A stretch of DNA of 64,000 nt from Paraburkholderia sp. BL10I2N1 (GCF_004361815.1 NZ_SNWA01000002.1:1488001-1552000); one strand, 5' to 3'. Counted from the stretch's first letter, positions 37,275-46,047 are shown. Notes: generated from the sequence alone by a model not told the origin. Program-made: numbers and translations.

Positions 37275-38499
37275 GATTCAACTCCTGGTTCGAATTTTGG
37301 ATTTCTGCGCGAGCGCCGCCGTCTCGGAGGGCAGCGTCGACCTCTTGCTGCGTGAGCCCGTATTCCAGCAGTACCTCAACAGTGTGTTCGCCGAGGCGCG
37401 GCGCGGGATACCGCACCTCAGGCTTGCTCTCGCTCCATTGCTGCGCGATCCCCAGCGTACGGATCGGCCCTTCGGTGGGGTGCTCCTGCATCTGGAAGAA
37501 CCCCACTGCCTTCATGTGCTCATCGTCCAGAAGCGTTTCCGGCGTGTTCATCTTCACAATGGGAATGTCGGCTTCTACGAGCAGCTTTACCCACTCGTCG
37601 GTCGACCTGGTCTCGAAGGTCTGCGCAAGGAACTCGAACAGCTCGACGACGTGCTGCATCCGCGCGGCCAGCGATGCATAACGGGGATCGGCTGCCATTT
37701 CAGGCCGGCCGGCCATCTCGAAGAAGCGTTGCCAATGGCGGTCGGTGTACACGCTCACGCCGACATGGCCATCGAGCGTGCGGTACGGCTTGCGCTCAGG
37801 GCTCATCATGCGTTCGTAGCCCCAGTCGCCAATGGGCGGTACGAATGTGTGGCCGTACAGATGATCGCCCAGCACGAAATGCGCGAACGTTTCGAACATG
37901 GGTACCTCAACGGCCTGCCCGCTGCCTGTCCGCTCCCGGTAGTAGAGCGCCATGGCAATCGCCTGGGTCATCGCCATGCCCACAACGCGATCGGCGAAGG
38001 CAGCTGCCACATACTGCGGCGGACCCGATTTGCGTGCCTGCAGCAGGGGCATGCCGACCGCTGCCTGCATCAGGTCGTCATACGCGGGACGATCCGCATA
38101 TGGCCCGCGCTGGCCAAAGCCGAACGCACCACAGTAGATCAGGCGCGGGTTCGCATCACGCACTTGCTCATAGGCGAGGTCGAGCTTGGCCATCGTCTTC
38201 GGCCGCAGGCTGTACATGAGGACATCCGACGTCGACACCATGCGCTTCAAGGCAGCAAGACCGCTGTTTTTCTTCAGGTCCAGCACGACGCTGCGCTTGT
38301 TGCGGTTCGCGTGCAGGAACGTGACGCTCATGCCTTTGTTGCGCCCAGGTCCGACCGAGCGCGTGGAATCACCTTCCGGAGATTCGATCTTGCACACGTC
38401 CGCCCCCATGTCGGCCAGCAACAGCGACGCATAGGGACCCATGATGTTGGACGTCAGGTCAAGAACGCGTACGCCCGAGAGTGGTCCGGACATTCTCAT
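37267..38499 (-). CDS. CaiB/BaiF (family III) CoA-transferase
   Basis: 410 residues. SGVRVLDLTSNIMGPYASLL, DMGADVCKIESPEGD and NKRSVVLDLKKNSG form the N-terminal part, with the expected catalytic Asp near 170 in AAAFADRVVGM. The long strand on the opposite side of this gene is only a shadow frame. It follows the DUF35 gene by 46 bases and overlaps the next CaiB gene, so the aldolase-like set and both transferases seem to be one operon reading from the MaoC gene at 40711. Confidence 0.91.
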   Translation of the reverse strand: MRMSGPLSGVRVLDLTSNIMGPYASLLLADMGADVCKIESPEGDSTRSVGPGRNKGMSVTFLHANRNKRSVVLDLKKNSGLAALKRMVSTSDVLMYSLRPKTMAKLDLAYEQVRDANPRLIYCGAFGFGQRGPYADRPAYDDLMQAAVGMPLLQARKSGPPQYVAAAFADRVVGMAMTQAIAMALYYRERTGSGQAVEVPMFETFAHFVLGDHLYGHTFVPPIGDWGYERMMSPERKPYRTLDGHVGVSVYTDRHWQRFFEMAGRPEMAADPRYASLAARMQHVVELFEFLAQTFETRSTDEWVKLLVEADIPIVKMNTPETLLDDEHMKAVGFFQMQEHPTEGPIRTLGIAQQWSESKPEVRYPAPRLGEHTVEVLLEYGLTQQEVDAALRDGGARAEIQNSNQELNHA

Positions 38500-38545
38500 T
38501 ACTCCAGTTTCAACTTGACGGATGGCACCAGCGGCATCGGTCAGC

Positions 38546-38965
38546 TCACGGCACCAGTGAGAAAACAGGAAGCGTCTGCTCGCCGCGCCTGATGAAGTGC
38601 GCCTGCACGCTCTTGCCTACTGCGATTGACTCCGAAGCTCCGTCGATCTGGGTGAACATAAAATAGCCTTCCACCATCTGCACGAAGCCGACGGTGTACG
38701 GCACGATCGAGGCCCAGACCGGCGTTGGACCGCGCATGACGGTGCTGAACGAGTAAACCGTTCCGCGGCCGCTCGAATCCTTCCATTCGAGCGAGCCTGA
38801 TCCGCAATGCGGGCAATACGAATGCGCTGGCCAAACAGGCTGATCGCAGCTCGCGCAGCGCTGGTACTTGAGTTGCTCTTCCTGCAGCGCTTCCCAATAG
38901 GGCTGTGCATCGAGCAGGCGGTAGGGCTGGGGCCAGCCGTTGGTGGAATGCATTTCAGTGCTCAC
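38546..38965 (-). CDS. DUF35 zinc-ribbon/OB-fold acyl-CoA-associated protein
   Basis: 139 residues. The rubredoxin-like ribbon has Cys at about 37, 40, 51 and 54 (RCASCDQPVWPAHSYCPHC), followed by an OB fold (GRGTVYSFSTVMRG, VPYTVGFVQMVEGYFMF). DUF35 proteins bind thiolase-like partners and are needed for their activity, for example ChsH2 with the steroid retro-aldolase Ltp2. The gene for a thiolase-like protein lies 25 bases upstream on the same strand, so the two are likely subunits of one complex. Confidence 0.92.
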   Translation of the reverse strand: MSTEMHSTNGWPQPYRLLDAQPYWEALQEEQLKYQRCASCDQPVWPAHSYCPHCGSGSLEWKDSSGRGTVYSFSTVMRGPTPVWASIVPYTVGFVQMVEGYFMFTQIDGASESIAVGKSVQAHFIRRGEQTLPVFSLVP

Positions 38966-38990
38966 GCTGTGCTCCTTGTTCGCGGGCCGA

Positions 38991-40202
38991 TCACGTGTTG
39001 GAAGAAAGAATGGTCACGCTCCCGGCGGCCAGCATGCCGCCCGAGCCCTGAACCAGCACGGTGCGCGGGCGCTTGCCAGGTACAAGGCCCAGCGCTTGCC
39101 CGCGCAGTTGACGGATGGCCTCGACGTAGCTGTCCATATTGCAGGAGATGCCTGGCTGACCGAAAGACAGCCAGCCTCCATTCGTGTCGGTCGGCAAGTC
39201 GCCGTCGACGCCCGTGCGTCCTTCCCGGTAGAGGCTGATGCCCTGCCCCTTCTTCGCGAAACCGAGGTCTTCCATGATGATTGGCCCCATGTGCGCAAAG
39301 TTGACCGATATCTGCGCCATCTCGATATCAGTGGGAGCAAGCTTCGACATTGCGTATGCCTGGCGTGCAGCTTCGGCCGTGGCTGTGTAGGTGAGATTCG
39401 GAAATGGGCCGAGCGCTTCATATCGACAGCGCGGCATGTTCACGCGATCGCCAAGATACTCATGTGTGGTCGCTGACCCGTAGCCCATCACGTACACCGC
39501 ATCGCGGGCCTTCTTCGCGTTTTCCACGGAGGTGACCACCAGCGCGCCCCCCGTGCCGCCGCCCCAGGTCGAACACATCCAGCGTCGCAAAGGTGTGGAA
39601 ACATACGGTGAACCCAGGACTTTGGCGCGATCGATCTCGCCAAACCGGGCCTTGACCGCATGCGGGTGATGCACCGCCCACCTCTGGTTTGCAATCGCGA
39701 CGTCGGCAAGATCCTCCTCCGTCACGCCGAACTCATGGAAGTAGCGGCAAGCGGCCTGCGCATAGAGCGACGGGATCGTCGGACCGTAGGGAATCTCGAA
39801 CTGCGGATCGGCATCCGCCTCAGCGCCCATTGCTACGGCATCGACGAAAAGCTCGGTGGCGTCGCTTTGCAGGCACAGCACGTACTGGGCACGACCTGCC
39901 GCGATCATCTGCGACGCCATTGCAACCGTTGCATTCAGTCCTGCACCATGCATCGTTATCTCGCTGGTGATCGTCACTGGCATGTGCATGTGCGAACAGA
40001 AGATGTTGCTCCACTGGGAGCGCTTGTCGGCCCAAGGCGAACGGCCGGTGAACACCGCATCAACCTGGCCTTTCCCGATGCCCGCATCTGCGAGCGCCTT
40101 GTGCGTGGCTTCGACGGCAAGTTGCAGGGGATCCTTGCGCTCGCGCACGGATGCGTAAGCATCTCCCATCCCGACGATCGCGGCTTGTGGCTTGGGTGTC
40201 AT
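38991..40202 (-). CDS. Thiolase-superfamily SCP2/Ltp-type protein without the acyl-Cys
   Basis: 403 residues of the lipid-transfer-protein/SCP2 thiolase branch. AAIVGMGDAYASVRERKDP opens the fold, YAQAACRYFHEFGVTEEDLA is typical of the branch, and GGWLSFGQPGISCNMDSYVEA closes it. The nucleophile-Cys segment of real thiolases aligns with TMHGAGLNATVAM (about 83-95), which has no Cys, and the GHP His segment reads FGQPG. So acyl transfer by the normal mechanism is unlikely. Ltp2-type members lacking this Cys are retro-aldolases. Adjacent DUF35 and MaoC genes support that reading; the substrate is unknown. Confidence 0.85.
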   Translation of the reverse strand: MTPKPQAAIVGMGDAYASVRERKDPLQLAVEATHKALADAGIGKGQVDAVFTGRSPWADKRSQWSNIFCSHMHMPVTITSEITMHGAGLNATVAMASQMIAAGRAQYVLCLQSDATELFVDAVAMGAEADADPQFEIPYGPTIPSLYAQAACRYFHEFGVTEEDLADVAIANQRWAVHHPHAVKARFGEIDRAKVLGSPYVSTPLRRWMCSTWGGGTGGALVVTSVENAKKARDAVYVMGYGSATTHEYLGDRVNMPRCRYEALGPFPNLTYTATAEAARQAYAMSKLAPTDIEMAQISVNFAHMGPIIMEDLGFAKKGQGISLYREGRTGVDGDLPTDTNGGWLSFGQPGISCNMDSYVEAIRQLRGQALGLVPGKRPRTVLVQGSGGMLAAGSVTILSSNT

Positions 40203-40213
40203 GCGTCGGCCCC

Positions 40214-40711
40214 TCAGTCCTTAACTTCAGGCAGCGAAAGGCTGACCAGCGCATCGAGGTCCTCGCGGCGCCGAAGCATCAGCAGACTCCACTCACCTTT
40301 CTGGACGACGACTCCCTCCTGATTGACCGCCTTCATCAGAAACTTGATCACGCCGTACTTGTCATCCTTCTCCTTCTTGCCGATGACTTCACATACTGCG
40401 TAGATGGTGTCCCCGATGAAGACCGGCGCGAGGAAACGCATGTTGTCGATGCCGTAATTCGCCTGGATCCCCAGGCCAAACTGAATGAGGCCGGTGACAA
40501 TGGAGTACGTGAGCGATCCCTGCACCAGTCGCTTGCCGAACCGAGTCTTCGATGCGTATTGGACGTTGGAATGGATCTCGATCCAGTTGCCGGTAAACGC
40601 GCAGAAGTTGACCACATCCGTTTCCGTCACGGTTCGGCCTCCCGAACGAAAGACTTGCCCAACCTCGAGCTCGTCGTAAGTCTGGTCGATGCGGTTGTTG
40701 GTCTTGCTCAT
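40214..40711 (-). CDS. MaoC-like hydratase
   Basis: 165 residues, single hot-dog fold. The motif usually written G-D-x-N-P-x-H reads FTGNWIEIHSNVQY, so the catalytic Asp is replaced by Asn and the following Asn by Ile, while the His is kept. RLVQGSLTYSIVTGLIQ and RFLAPVFIGDTIYAVCEVIG complete the fold. Some MaoC relatives with altered motifs work as heterodimers or only bind the acyl chain. The gene leads the operon with the thiolase-like and DUF35 genes. AAGGAACC precedes the ATG. Confidence 0.88.
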   Translation of the reverse strand: MSKTNNRIDQTYDELEVGQVFRSGGRTVTETDVVNFCAFTGNWIEIHSNVQYASKTRFGKRLVQGSLTYSIVTGLIQFGLGIQANYGIDNMRFLAPVFIGDTIYAVCEVIGKKEKDDKYGVIKFLMKAVNQEGVVVQKGEWSLLMLRRREDLDALVSLSLPEVKD

Positions 40712-41300
40712 GTCTTAGGTTCCTTTCGTAGTATTGAAGATGGAGCTCGGGGGAAGCATCATGGATCGGCGATGATGGCGATAGGAGCATGGGACAAGTT
40801 CAGCCGCATGTCGTCTCCCTGGGTTTTTACGTCGATCAGGTTTGATCTGTCGTTGATGAACAGGGTAGAAAATTCAAGCTCCAGATCCAAGTTGCGAATT
40901 TGGAAGATGCGATTCTCGGCCTGCGAATCCTATATGGGCGGATGCGTGCAATGCGTCTACCGGGTTGTCATGGACGACCAGCGCGGCTGCGCCACAGCAA
41001 CGTACCGCACGTCGGTTCAGGATGAAACCAACCGTCGCGGCCTCGCGTGCTGCCGCATCATGTCCGCACCGTCCTCGCCGGTCATCATGCGGGCGCGCTC
41101 GTGTTCACTGCCGTAATCCGAGGCATGATGGTGGCGCCGATCACCCGAGCCGCTCGACGCCGCGCACGCGTAACCGCGCGTTGACGCGGGCCATCTCGTC
41201 CGTTCCGTCTTGCAAGTACCGACCTGATGCCAAAGGGGACATCCCTGCCGACCGGTAATCCGGCGTCAAAACCTGTAGCGCGTGCCAACAGCAGAACCGA
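40712..41300. promoter_or_regulatory. Upstream region of the MaoC operon with the third 40-base motif copy
   Basis: CAAGTTGCGAATTTGGAAGA followed by TGCGATTCTCGGCCTGCGAA occupies 40888-40927, about 180 bases before the MaoC start, and matches the 13383 copy at about 31 of 40 positions. The remaining bases up to the coxL fragment show no convincing gene; several short frames there lack recognisable content. Confidence 0.45.
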
Positions 41301-41975
41301 TCAGCTTCCTGCAACATTGGCTGTTGGGGAGCCGTTCTCCAGCGCGTGGCCGATCAGCGCCAACACGCGAGGCGGGGTAAGCGGGGTCTCGAGCACTTCC
41401 GCCCGGAAGGGGCGAAGCGCATCTTCCACAGCCGAAAGCAACGCTGCGCCAAGGCCGATGTGGCAACCTTCGCCCACACCCTTCGTGCCCAGCGGCGTAA
41501 GTGGCGATGGGGTTTCGATATGCAGAACATCGATCTCGGGCACCGTCGCGATGTGAGGGATCTTGTAGTCGCCAAGGGTGCGAGTCAGAAGTCTCGAAGC
41601 TTCGTCGTGGACAATCTGTTCCAGCAGCGTGCCGCCCAGCGCCTGAACCGCGCTGCCTCGTAGCTGGTTGTCCACGATGCCGGGATTGATGAGACGCCCG
41701 GCGTCATGCGCAAGCCAGATCTTCCTCACCTCCACCTGGCCCGTCCCTGCGTCCACTTCGACGAGACAGCCAATGGCCCCGCAAGCGTGCGTCGGATAGA
41801 GCCGTAGCCGCCCAAACTCGTCAGGGACCCAGTTGACATTCGGACTCGCATAGGTGGCGCTCGCCTCCAATAACGGATCAGATACGCCCGGCAACATGGC
41901 GTAAGGGCCGGGCTCGAAGTACGTTCGCCTCGCCACTTCCGCAATCCGCATCGCCTTGTCGGAGACGCAACGCTG
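41301..41975 (-). pseudogene. coxL-type molybdopterin hydroxylase large subunit, C-terminal fragment
   Basis: The frame VSDKAMRIAEVARRTYF onward is the C-terminal fifth of a xanthine dehydrogenase-family large subunit: HACGAIGCLVEVDAGTGQVEV, HDAGRLINPGIVDNQLRG, QALGGTLLEQIVHDE and GTKGVGEGCHIGLGAALL (with the catalytic Glu region GVGEG). Full proteins have about 750-800 residues; only about 225 remain. The left-over piece begins within codons of the coxS end, so a deletion has removed most of coxL and joined the two genes out of frame. Confidence 0.85.
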
Positions 41976-41977
41976 CG

Positions 41978-42424
41978 GACAGCCTTCACGATGTTGGCGT
42001 ACGAGCCGCAGCGGCAGAGATTCCCGATCAGGCCACGGCACACGGCTTCGTCCGTCAACGGCGTTTCGCGCTCAAGCATGGCCGCCGCCGCGACAACAAA
42101 GCCCGGTGTGCAGTATCCGCACTGGACCGCCTGCGCGTCAATGAAGGCTTGTTGAACCGGATGAAGGCGACTAGGCTGGCCGAGCCCCTCGACGGAGGTC
42201 ACATCGGCACCGTCGATCTGCACCGCGAGCATCAGGCAGCTCTTGATCGGCGCCCCGTCGAAGAGCACCGTACATGCCCCGCACACACCGTCGTCACATC
42301 CGACGTGACAACCCGTCAGCCCGAGGTCGCGACGGAGAAAGTCCACCAGCAACAACCGCGGCTCAATCTGCCAACGCCCCCGCTTGCCGTTGACACAGGC
42401 TTCGATCTCGACCTGCGATGGCAT
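41978..42424 (-). CDS. 2Fe-2S subunit of molybdenum hydroxylase (CoxS type)
   Basis: About 150 normal residues from the ATG at 42424 (AGGAGG upstream). The plant-type cluster is GCHVGCDDGVCGACTVLF, and the second cluster is QCGYCTPGFVVAAAA plus GNLCRCGSYANIVKAV. After VRSVAS the frame runs into unrelated sequence caused by the coxL deletion and stops at 41726, giving an abnormal tail. The body itself is intact. It passes electrons from the molybdenum cofactor to the FAD subunit, but its main partner is missing here. Confidence 0.85.
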
Positions 42425-42425
42425 G

Positions 42426-43298
42426 TCATTCCTCCTGAGCTGGCGCTTCGCGACCGCGCCCCGTAGTGCACCGTTCGAGCGCCTGGGCGATAAGAACCGA
42501 GGCAATGCGCGCCCGGTACGCCGCATCACCTCGAGGATCCTCGAACCGTAGACGATCCGTCTGGAATTCGTCGATCGCTTCACGGATGCGGTGTTCGGTC
42601 GCCCGCCCCGTGCGCGCAAGCTCCTCAATCGTCACTGCACGCCATGGTATGTCGAACAAACCTCCGACCGCGATTCGAGGTTCACGACCCGGCGCGCCAG
42701 GCACAACGGCGACATTCACGATCGGGGTTCCGTTGAGTTGGGGCGCGAGCTCGAGATAGACCCCTTGCGCGTGCTCCGGCGTATGCCGGATACGCAATCG
42801 AATCAGAAGTTCATCCGCTCGCCGGCTCGACTGGCGAAAGCCCGTGAACATGTCCGCTACCGGACAATCGCGAAGGCCGCCGGTGTGAATCAACACGGCC
42901 ACGGCGTCCAGTGCAATGAGCGCCGTGGCCAAGTTGGCTCGTGGATCCGCGAAGCAGATGTTCCCGCCGATGGTGCCCCGGGCGCGCACCTGAATGTCGC
43001 CGAGATGTCTCGCTGCGCTGGCGAGCAGCGGGACTTTGGACTGAACGAGTGGATGGTCTGCGATGTCCTGGTGGCGGGTCATTGCTCCGATGAACAACTC
43101 CTCCGCCTCATTTGTCGTGATGCCCGCGAGTTCGTCAATTCGATTGAGGTCGATAATCCGCGTGGGCCGCACGATGCGCAGCTTGAGTAGCGGGACCAAG
43201 CTCTGCCCTCCCGCGAGCACGGTCCCTCCGGCCGTGAGCGCTTCGCATGCCTCTGCGACAGATGCCGGCCGCACGTAGTCGAAGGATGCCGGTCTCAT
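42426..43298 (-). CDS. FAD-binding subunit of molybdenum hydroxylase (CoxM type)
   Basis: 290 residues. FDYVRPASVAEACEAL, the FAD motif GGTVLAGGQSLVPLLKLR and LGDIQVRARGTIGGNICFADP are characteristic of CoxM-type subunits. The stop at 42426 abuts the coxS start, so translation is coupled. Order M-S-L is the usual one for aerobic CO dehydrogenase-like hydroxylases; in catabolic clusters such enzymes hydroxylate heterocycles or aldehydes. With coxL truncated, this locus probably no longer works unless a large subunit lies elsewhere. Confidence 0.9.
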   Translation of the reverse strand: MRPASFDYVRPASVAEACEALTAGGTVLAGGQSLVPLLKLRIVRPTRIIDLNRIDELAGITTNEAEELFIGAMTRHQDIADHPLVQSKVPLLASAARHLGDIQVRARGTIGGNICFADPRANLATALIALDAVAVLIHTGGLRDCPVADMFTGFRQSSRRADELLIRLRIRHTPEHAQGVYLELAPQLNGTPIVNVAVVPGAPGREPRIAVGGLFDIPWRAVTIEELARTGRATEHRIREAIDEFQTDRLRFEDPRGDAAYRARIASVLIAQALERCTTGRGREAPAQEE

Positions 43299-43348
43299 TT
43301 ACGTCGCCATTCCGTGTAGCAGTCGTAGTCAAAGATCCATCCGAGCGT

Positions 43349-43924
43349 TCAAGCGCCGATCATTTTATAGATGACTTCGACGGCATCGCGTCCGGGCGGC
43401 TCCGTGAAGTCCCCTGCCAATTCGCCAGCCAAAGAGACGACAGATGTCATCACTGCGCCGGCGGCTTCAAAGCGACGGAACGCTGCATCTTCGGAACGAA
43501 CGGAAAGCCCGCCGCAAACATCGACCACGACATAGACCTTGTAGCCCTGGGCGATTCCGGACAGGGCAAGCCAGTACAGGCAGATTTCCGTCGCCACGCC
43601 ACAAACGATCAACGTCTTGCGACCAGTGTCTTCGATCGCTCTACGGAATGCTTCGTTTGCGAATGAATCTGGCGTGGTGCGCAAGAACTTGTCATACTGA
43701 GTGCGCGTGCCATCAATTTCTGGAATGATCTCAGGTAGCCCGCCATCGCTCTTCGGGATCGTCATGGCCAGCGTTGGTATATTGAAAATTTCGCCGAGTC
43801 GGGCTAATCCCCAGGCAGATCGTTTGAGACTCTCGGTTGAAACCGTCAAAGGTAATTCCGCGATCCCGACCTGAAGATCACCGAATATCAAAACAGCCTC
43901 GTCAGGTCGAATTTTTGATTCCAT
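43349..43924 (-). CDS. Isochorismatase-family cysteine hydrolase
   Basis: 191 residues from the ATG at 43924. The Asp is near 16 in LIFGDLQVGIAE, the Lys in AMTIPKSDGG, and the nucleophile Cys near 115 in CGVATEICLYWLALSGI. This keeps the complete triad, unlike its paralogue at 23920-24477. These enzymes hydrolyse amides, N-carbamoyl or enol-ether groups. It is followed by an SDR gene on the plus-coordinate side and preceded on the other by coxM; all three are on the minus strand. Confidence 0.87.
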   Translation of the reverse strand: MESKIRPDEAVLIFGDLQVGIAELPLTVSTESLKRSAWGLARLGEIFNIPTLAMTIPKSDGGLPEIIPEIDGTRTQYDKFLRTTPDSFANEAFRRAIEDTGRKTLIVCGVATEICLYWLALSGIAQGYKVYVVVDVCGGLSVRSEDAAFRRFEAAGAVMTSVVSLAGELAGDFTEPPGRDAVEVIYKMIGA

Positions 43925-43977
43925 AACCGCTCCGTTCCAATGAATGTTTGAAGCCACCAGTAAGGCCGCGCAGCACG

Positions 43978-44718
43978 TCAGCAGGCCATACCGCCATCTA
44001 CTGCAAATTCACCGCCAGTAATGAAGCTCGCCGAATCCGATGCGAGGAATGCAACCGTGCTGGCGACGTCCTGAGGTTTCCCGATTCGTCCGAGAGGCGT
44101 CATGGCCTCAAACTCAGCGCGGGTTTCCGGCGTTGTGACCGCTTCCATCATCGGTGTGTCGATAATGCCAGGAAAGACCGCATTGACCCGGATGCCATAT
44201 TTGGCCAGATCCAAAGCGGCATGACGGCTCATGCCGCGAATGGCCCATTTCGTAGCGCCGTAGTCGAAAATGCTGGGCATGCCTCGCAAGGCAGCCGTCG
44301 AGCTGATGTTGATGATCGATCCGGAACGGGCGCCTCGCATTGCGGGCAGTACCGTCTTCATTCCAAGGAACGTGCCAAGCATGTTGATCCGGATCAGCTT
44401 CTCGAAGTGCTCGTACTCCGTTTCTTCTATTGGCAAATGATTGTCGTTAAGGGCGGCATTGTTAACGAGCACGTCGATTTTTTCGAAGGCGTTCAACGCA
44501 CCAGCGACTACTTCTTGCCACTGATGAGCCTGGGATATATCCAGTTTTTTGAAGATGACACCCTTGCCACCAATCGACGCGGCCACTTCAGCGCCCGCAG
44601 GATTCACATCCGCAAGAACCACCCGCGCACCTTCAGCGGCGAACATTCGCGCCTCGGCCGCACCCTGCCCCGACGCCGCTCCCGTGATAATCGCGACCTT
44701 GCCATCCAGTAATCCCAT
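43978..44718 (-). CDS. Short-chain dehydrogenase/reductase
   Basis: 246 residues. The cofactor motif is VAIITGAASGQGAAEARMF, then DVLVNNAALNDNHLPIEET, and the catalytic residues are in YGATKWAIRGMSRHAALD. The C-terminus GGEFAVDGGMAC is the normal end of classical SDRs. GGAG lies upstream of the ATG at 44718. It follows the Rieske oxygenase gene by about 75 bases on the same strand. A role in rearomatising a dihydrodiol or oxidising the hydroxylated product is likely from context. Confidence 0.9.
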   Translation of the reverse strand: MGLLDGKVAIITGAASGQGAAEARMFAAEGARVVLADVNPAGAEVAASIGGKGVIFKKLDISQAHQWQEVVAGALNAFEKIDVLVNNAALNDNHLPIEETEYEHFEKLIRINMLGTFLGMKTVLPAMRGARSGSIINISSTAALRGMPSIFDYGATKWAIRGMSRHAALDLAKYGIRVNAVFPGIIDTPMMEAVTTPETRAEFEAMTPLGRIGKPQDVASTVAFLASDSASFITGGEFAVDGGMAC

Positions 44719-44793
44719 TTCATCGTCTCCGATTAAGTATTTTTTGCATCCCAGCCGCGCGGCTCACGCGCGAACCCTGCTCAGAAACTGCAT

Positions 44794-46047
44794 CTAGACC
44801 GATTGCGCCAGCGCATCGTTGACGCGCGTAGCGGCCGTCCACTTGATGACTTGTTCGAGCCCGTGGCGGCACAAGATCTCGCTCTCGTTAAAAACGATGA
44901 ACGGTTTGGCACCAGACTCCATGCCCACTTGTGTGCTCTCAATGTTCCCAAGGTCCTCGAGCATGGTATCGGCCATGTGGGAGGTGAAATACTCGAGCTG
45001 GAGACGCTCGCGCACGGTCGTCGGCTTCCGCTTGTAGAAACGCGCTTCCCAGACGGTCGTATTCGACGATGTCGGCCAGAACTCGTGCGTCCAGAACAAG
45101 TTCGCGGAAATTTGCAGATGCCAGTTGGGGAAGAACCAATTGATGTCACTCGACCAGTTCTCGTTTTTCGTCGGATTCACGCCCTTGTGCTCGACAATCG
45201 CATTGATCTGCCCGTCCTCGCGAGTGCCCGTGATGGTCTGATCTGCCGCGAAGAGCCATCGGCTGACTTTCGACTTATCCGACGGTTGATAGGTCGGGTT
45301 GAGCCACAGCGAGAGGGAGCGATGCGCGCCGTACAGATTGGCGCTGATCGGCCGGCAGAATGGATTGCCTTTCCCCGTGTAAATCGGCGCCAACGTCCTA
45401 GGGTGAATCGAGGCAACATGGTAGGCCTCGCTGAAGTTATCCGCTACGGCTTTCCAGTTCGCCTTGAACTCGCCGCGCATGACGATTGGGTGGTCCGGAT
45501 TCGGGTAATCGATGTTGGCCATCGCGTCTGCCATTGGCCCCAGGAACTCCACGAGGCTGACTTCCGGCGCTGGCGCCATATTGATGAAAATCCATCCATC
45601 CCAGACGTCCAGAGTGACGGGCGTCAACCCGCATTTCTTCTTGTCGAGATTGAAGAATCCCGATTCATCCGGCACGTTCGCCAATTCGCCCGCATTGTTG
45701 TATGCCCAGCTGTGGTAACGGCAGACGAAGCGTTTCGCGTTGCCGCACGAACGATGCTCGACCACATTGGCACGGTGAGCGCAGACATTGTGAAACGCCC
45801 GAATGTTCCCGTCCTCCGATCGAGCGACGATCACCGATGCCTTGAAGAGGGCGAGCTCCTTGACGAAGAAATCGCCGGGTTTCGGAATTCGCTCGATGCG
45901 TCCTATCATTAGCCACGCTCGGCGGAAAATCCGCTCACGCTCGAGTTCAAACTGCGTAGGATCGGTATACAGCGAGGTCGGCATTGGGCCGGTAGATAGA
46001 CCGACTGACTCGGTCAGGCTGGATTGGAAATCGATGGGGTTATTCAT
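44794..46047 (-). CDS. Rieske non-heme iron oxygenase, alpha subunit
   Basis: 417 residues. The Rieske cluster is bound by NVCAHRANVVEHRSCG and RFVCRYHSW (Cys 89, His 91, Cys 109, His 112). The mononuclear iron site is in NWKAVADNFSEAYHVASIH, with His near 210 and 215. It adds oxygen to an aromatic substrate using electrons from a reductase. The small gene upstream and the VanB-like reductase at 47717-48676 are its expected partners. No beta subunit is seen, so it is probably a homotrimeric, phthalate/vanillate-demethylase-like or salicylate-type oxygenase. Confidence 0.93.
   Translation of the reverse strand: MNNPIDFQSSLTESVGLSTGPMPTSLYTDPTQFELERERIFRRAWLMIGRIERIPKPGDFFVKELALFKASVIVARSEDGNIRAFHNVCAHRANVVEHRSCGNAKRFVCRYHSWAYNNAGELANVPDESGFFNLDKKKCGLTPVTLDVWDGWIFINMAPAPEVSLVEFLGPMADAMANIDYPNPDHPIVMRGEFKANWKAVADNFSEAYHVASIHPRTLAPIYTGKGNPFCRPISANLYGAHRSLSLWLNPTYQPSDKSKVSRWLFAADQTITGTREDGQINAIVEHKGVNPTKNENWSSDINWFFPNWHLQISANLFWTHEFWPTSSNTTVWEARFYKRKPTTVRERLQLEYFTSHMADTMLEDLGNIESTQVGMESGAKPFIVFNESEILCRHGLEQVIKWTAATRVNDALAQSV

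Noticed and set aside
36982..38592. 536-codon plus-strand open frame opposite the CaiB genes
   Set aside because: Runs across three minus-strand genes, has no domain features and is explained by high GC.
44803..45912. 369-codon plus-strand frame opposite the Rieske oxygenase
   Set aside because: Shadow; the minus-strand frame contains both metal sites.
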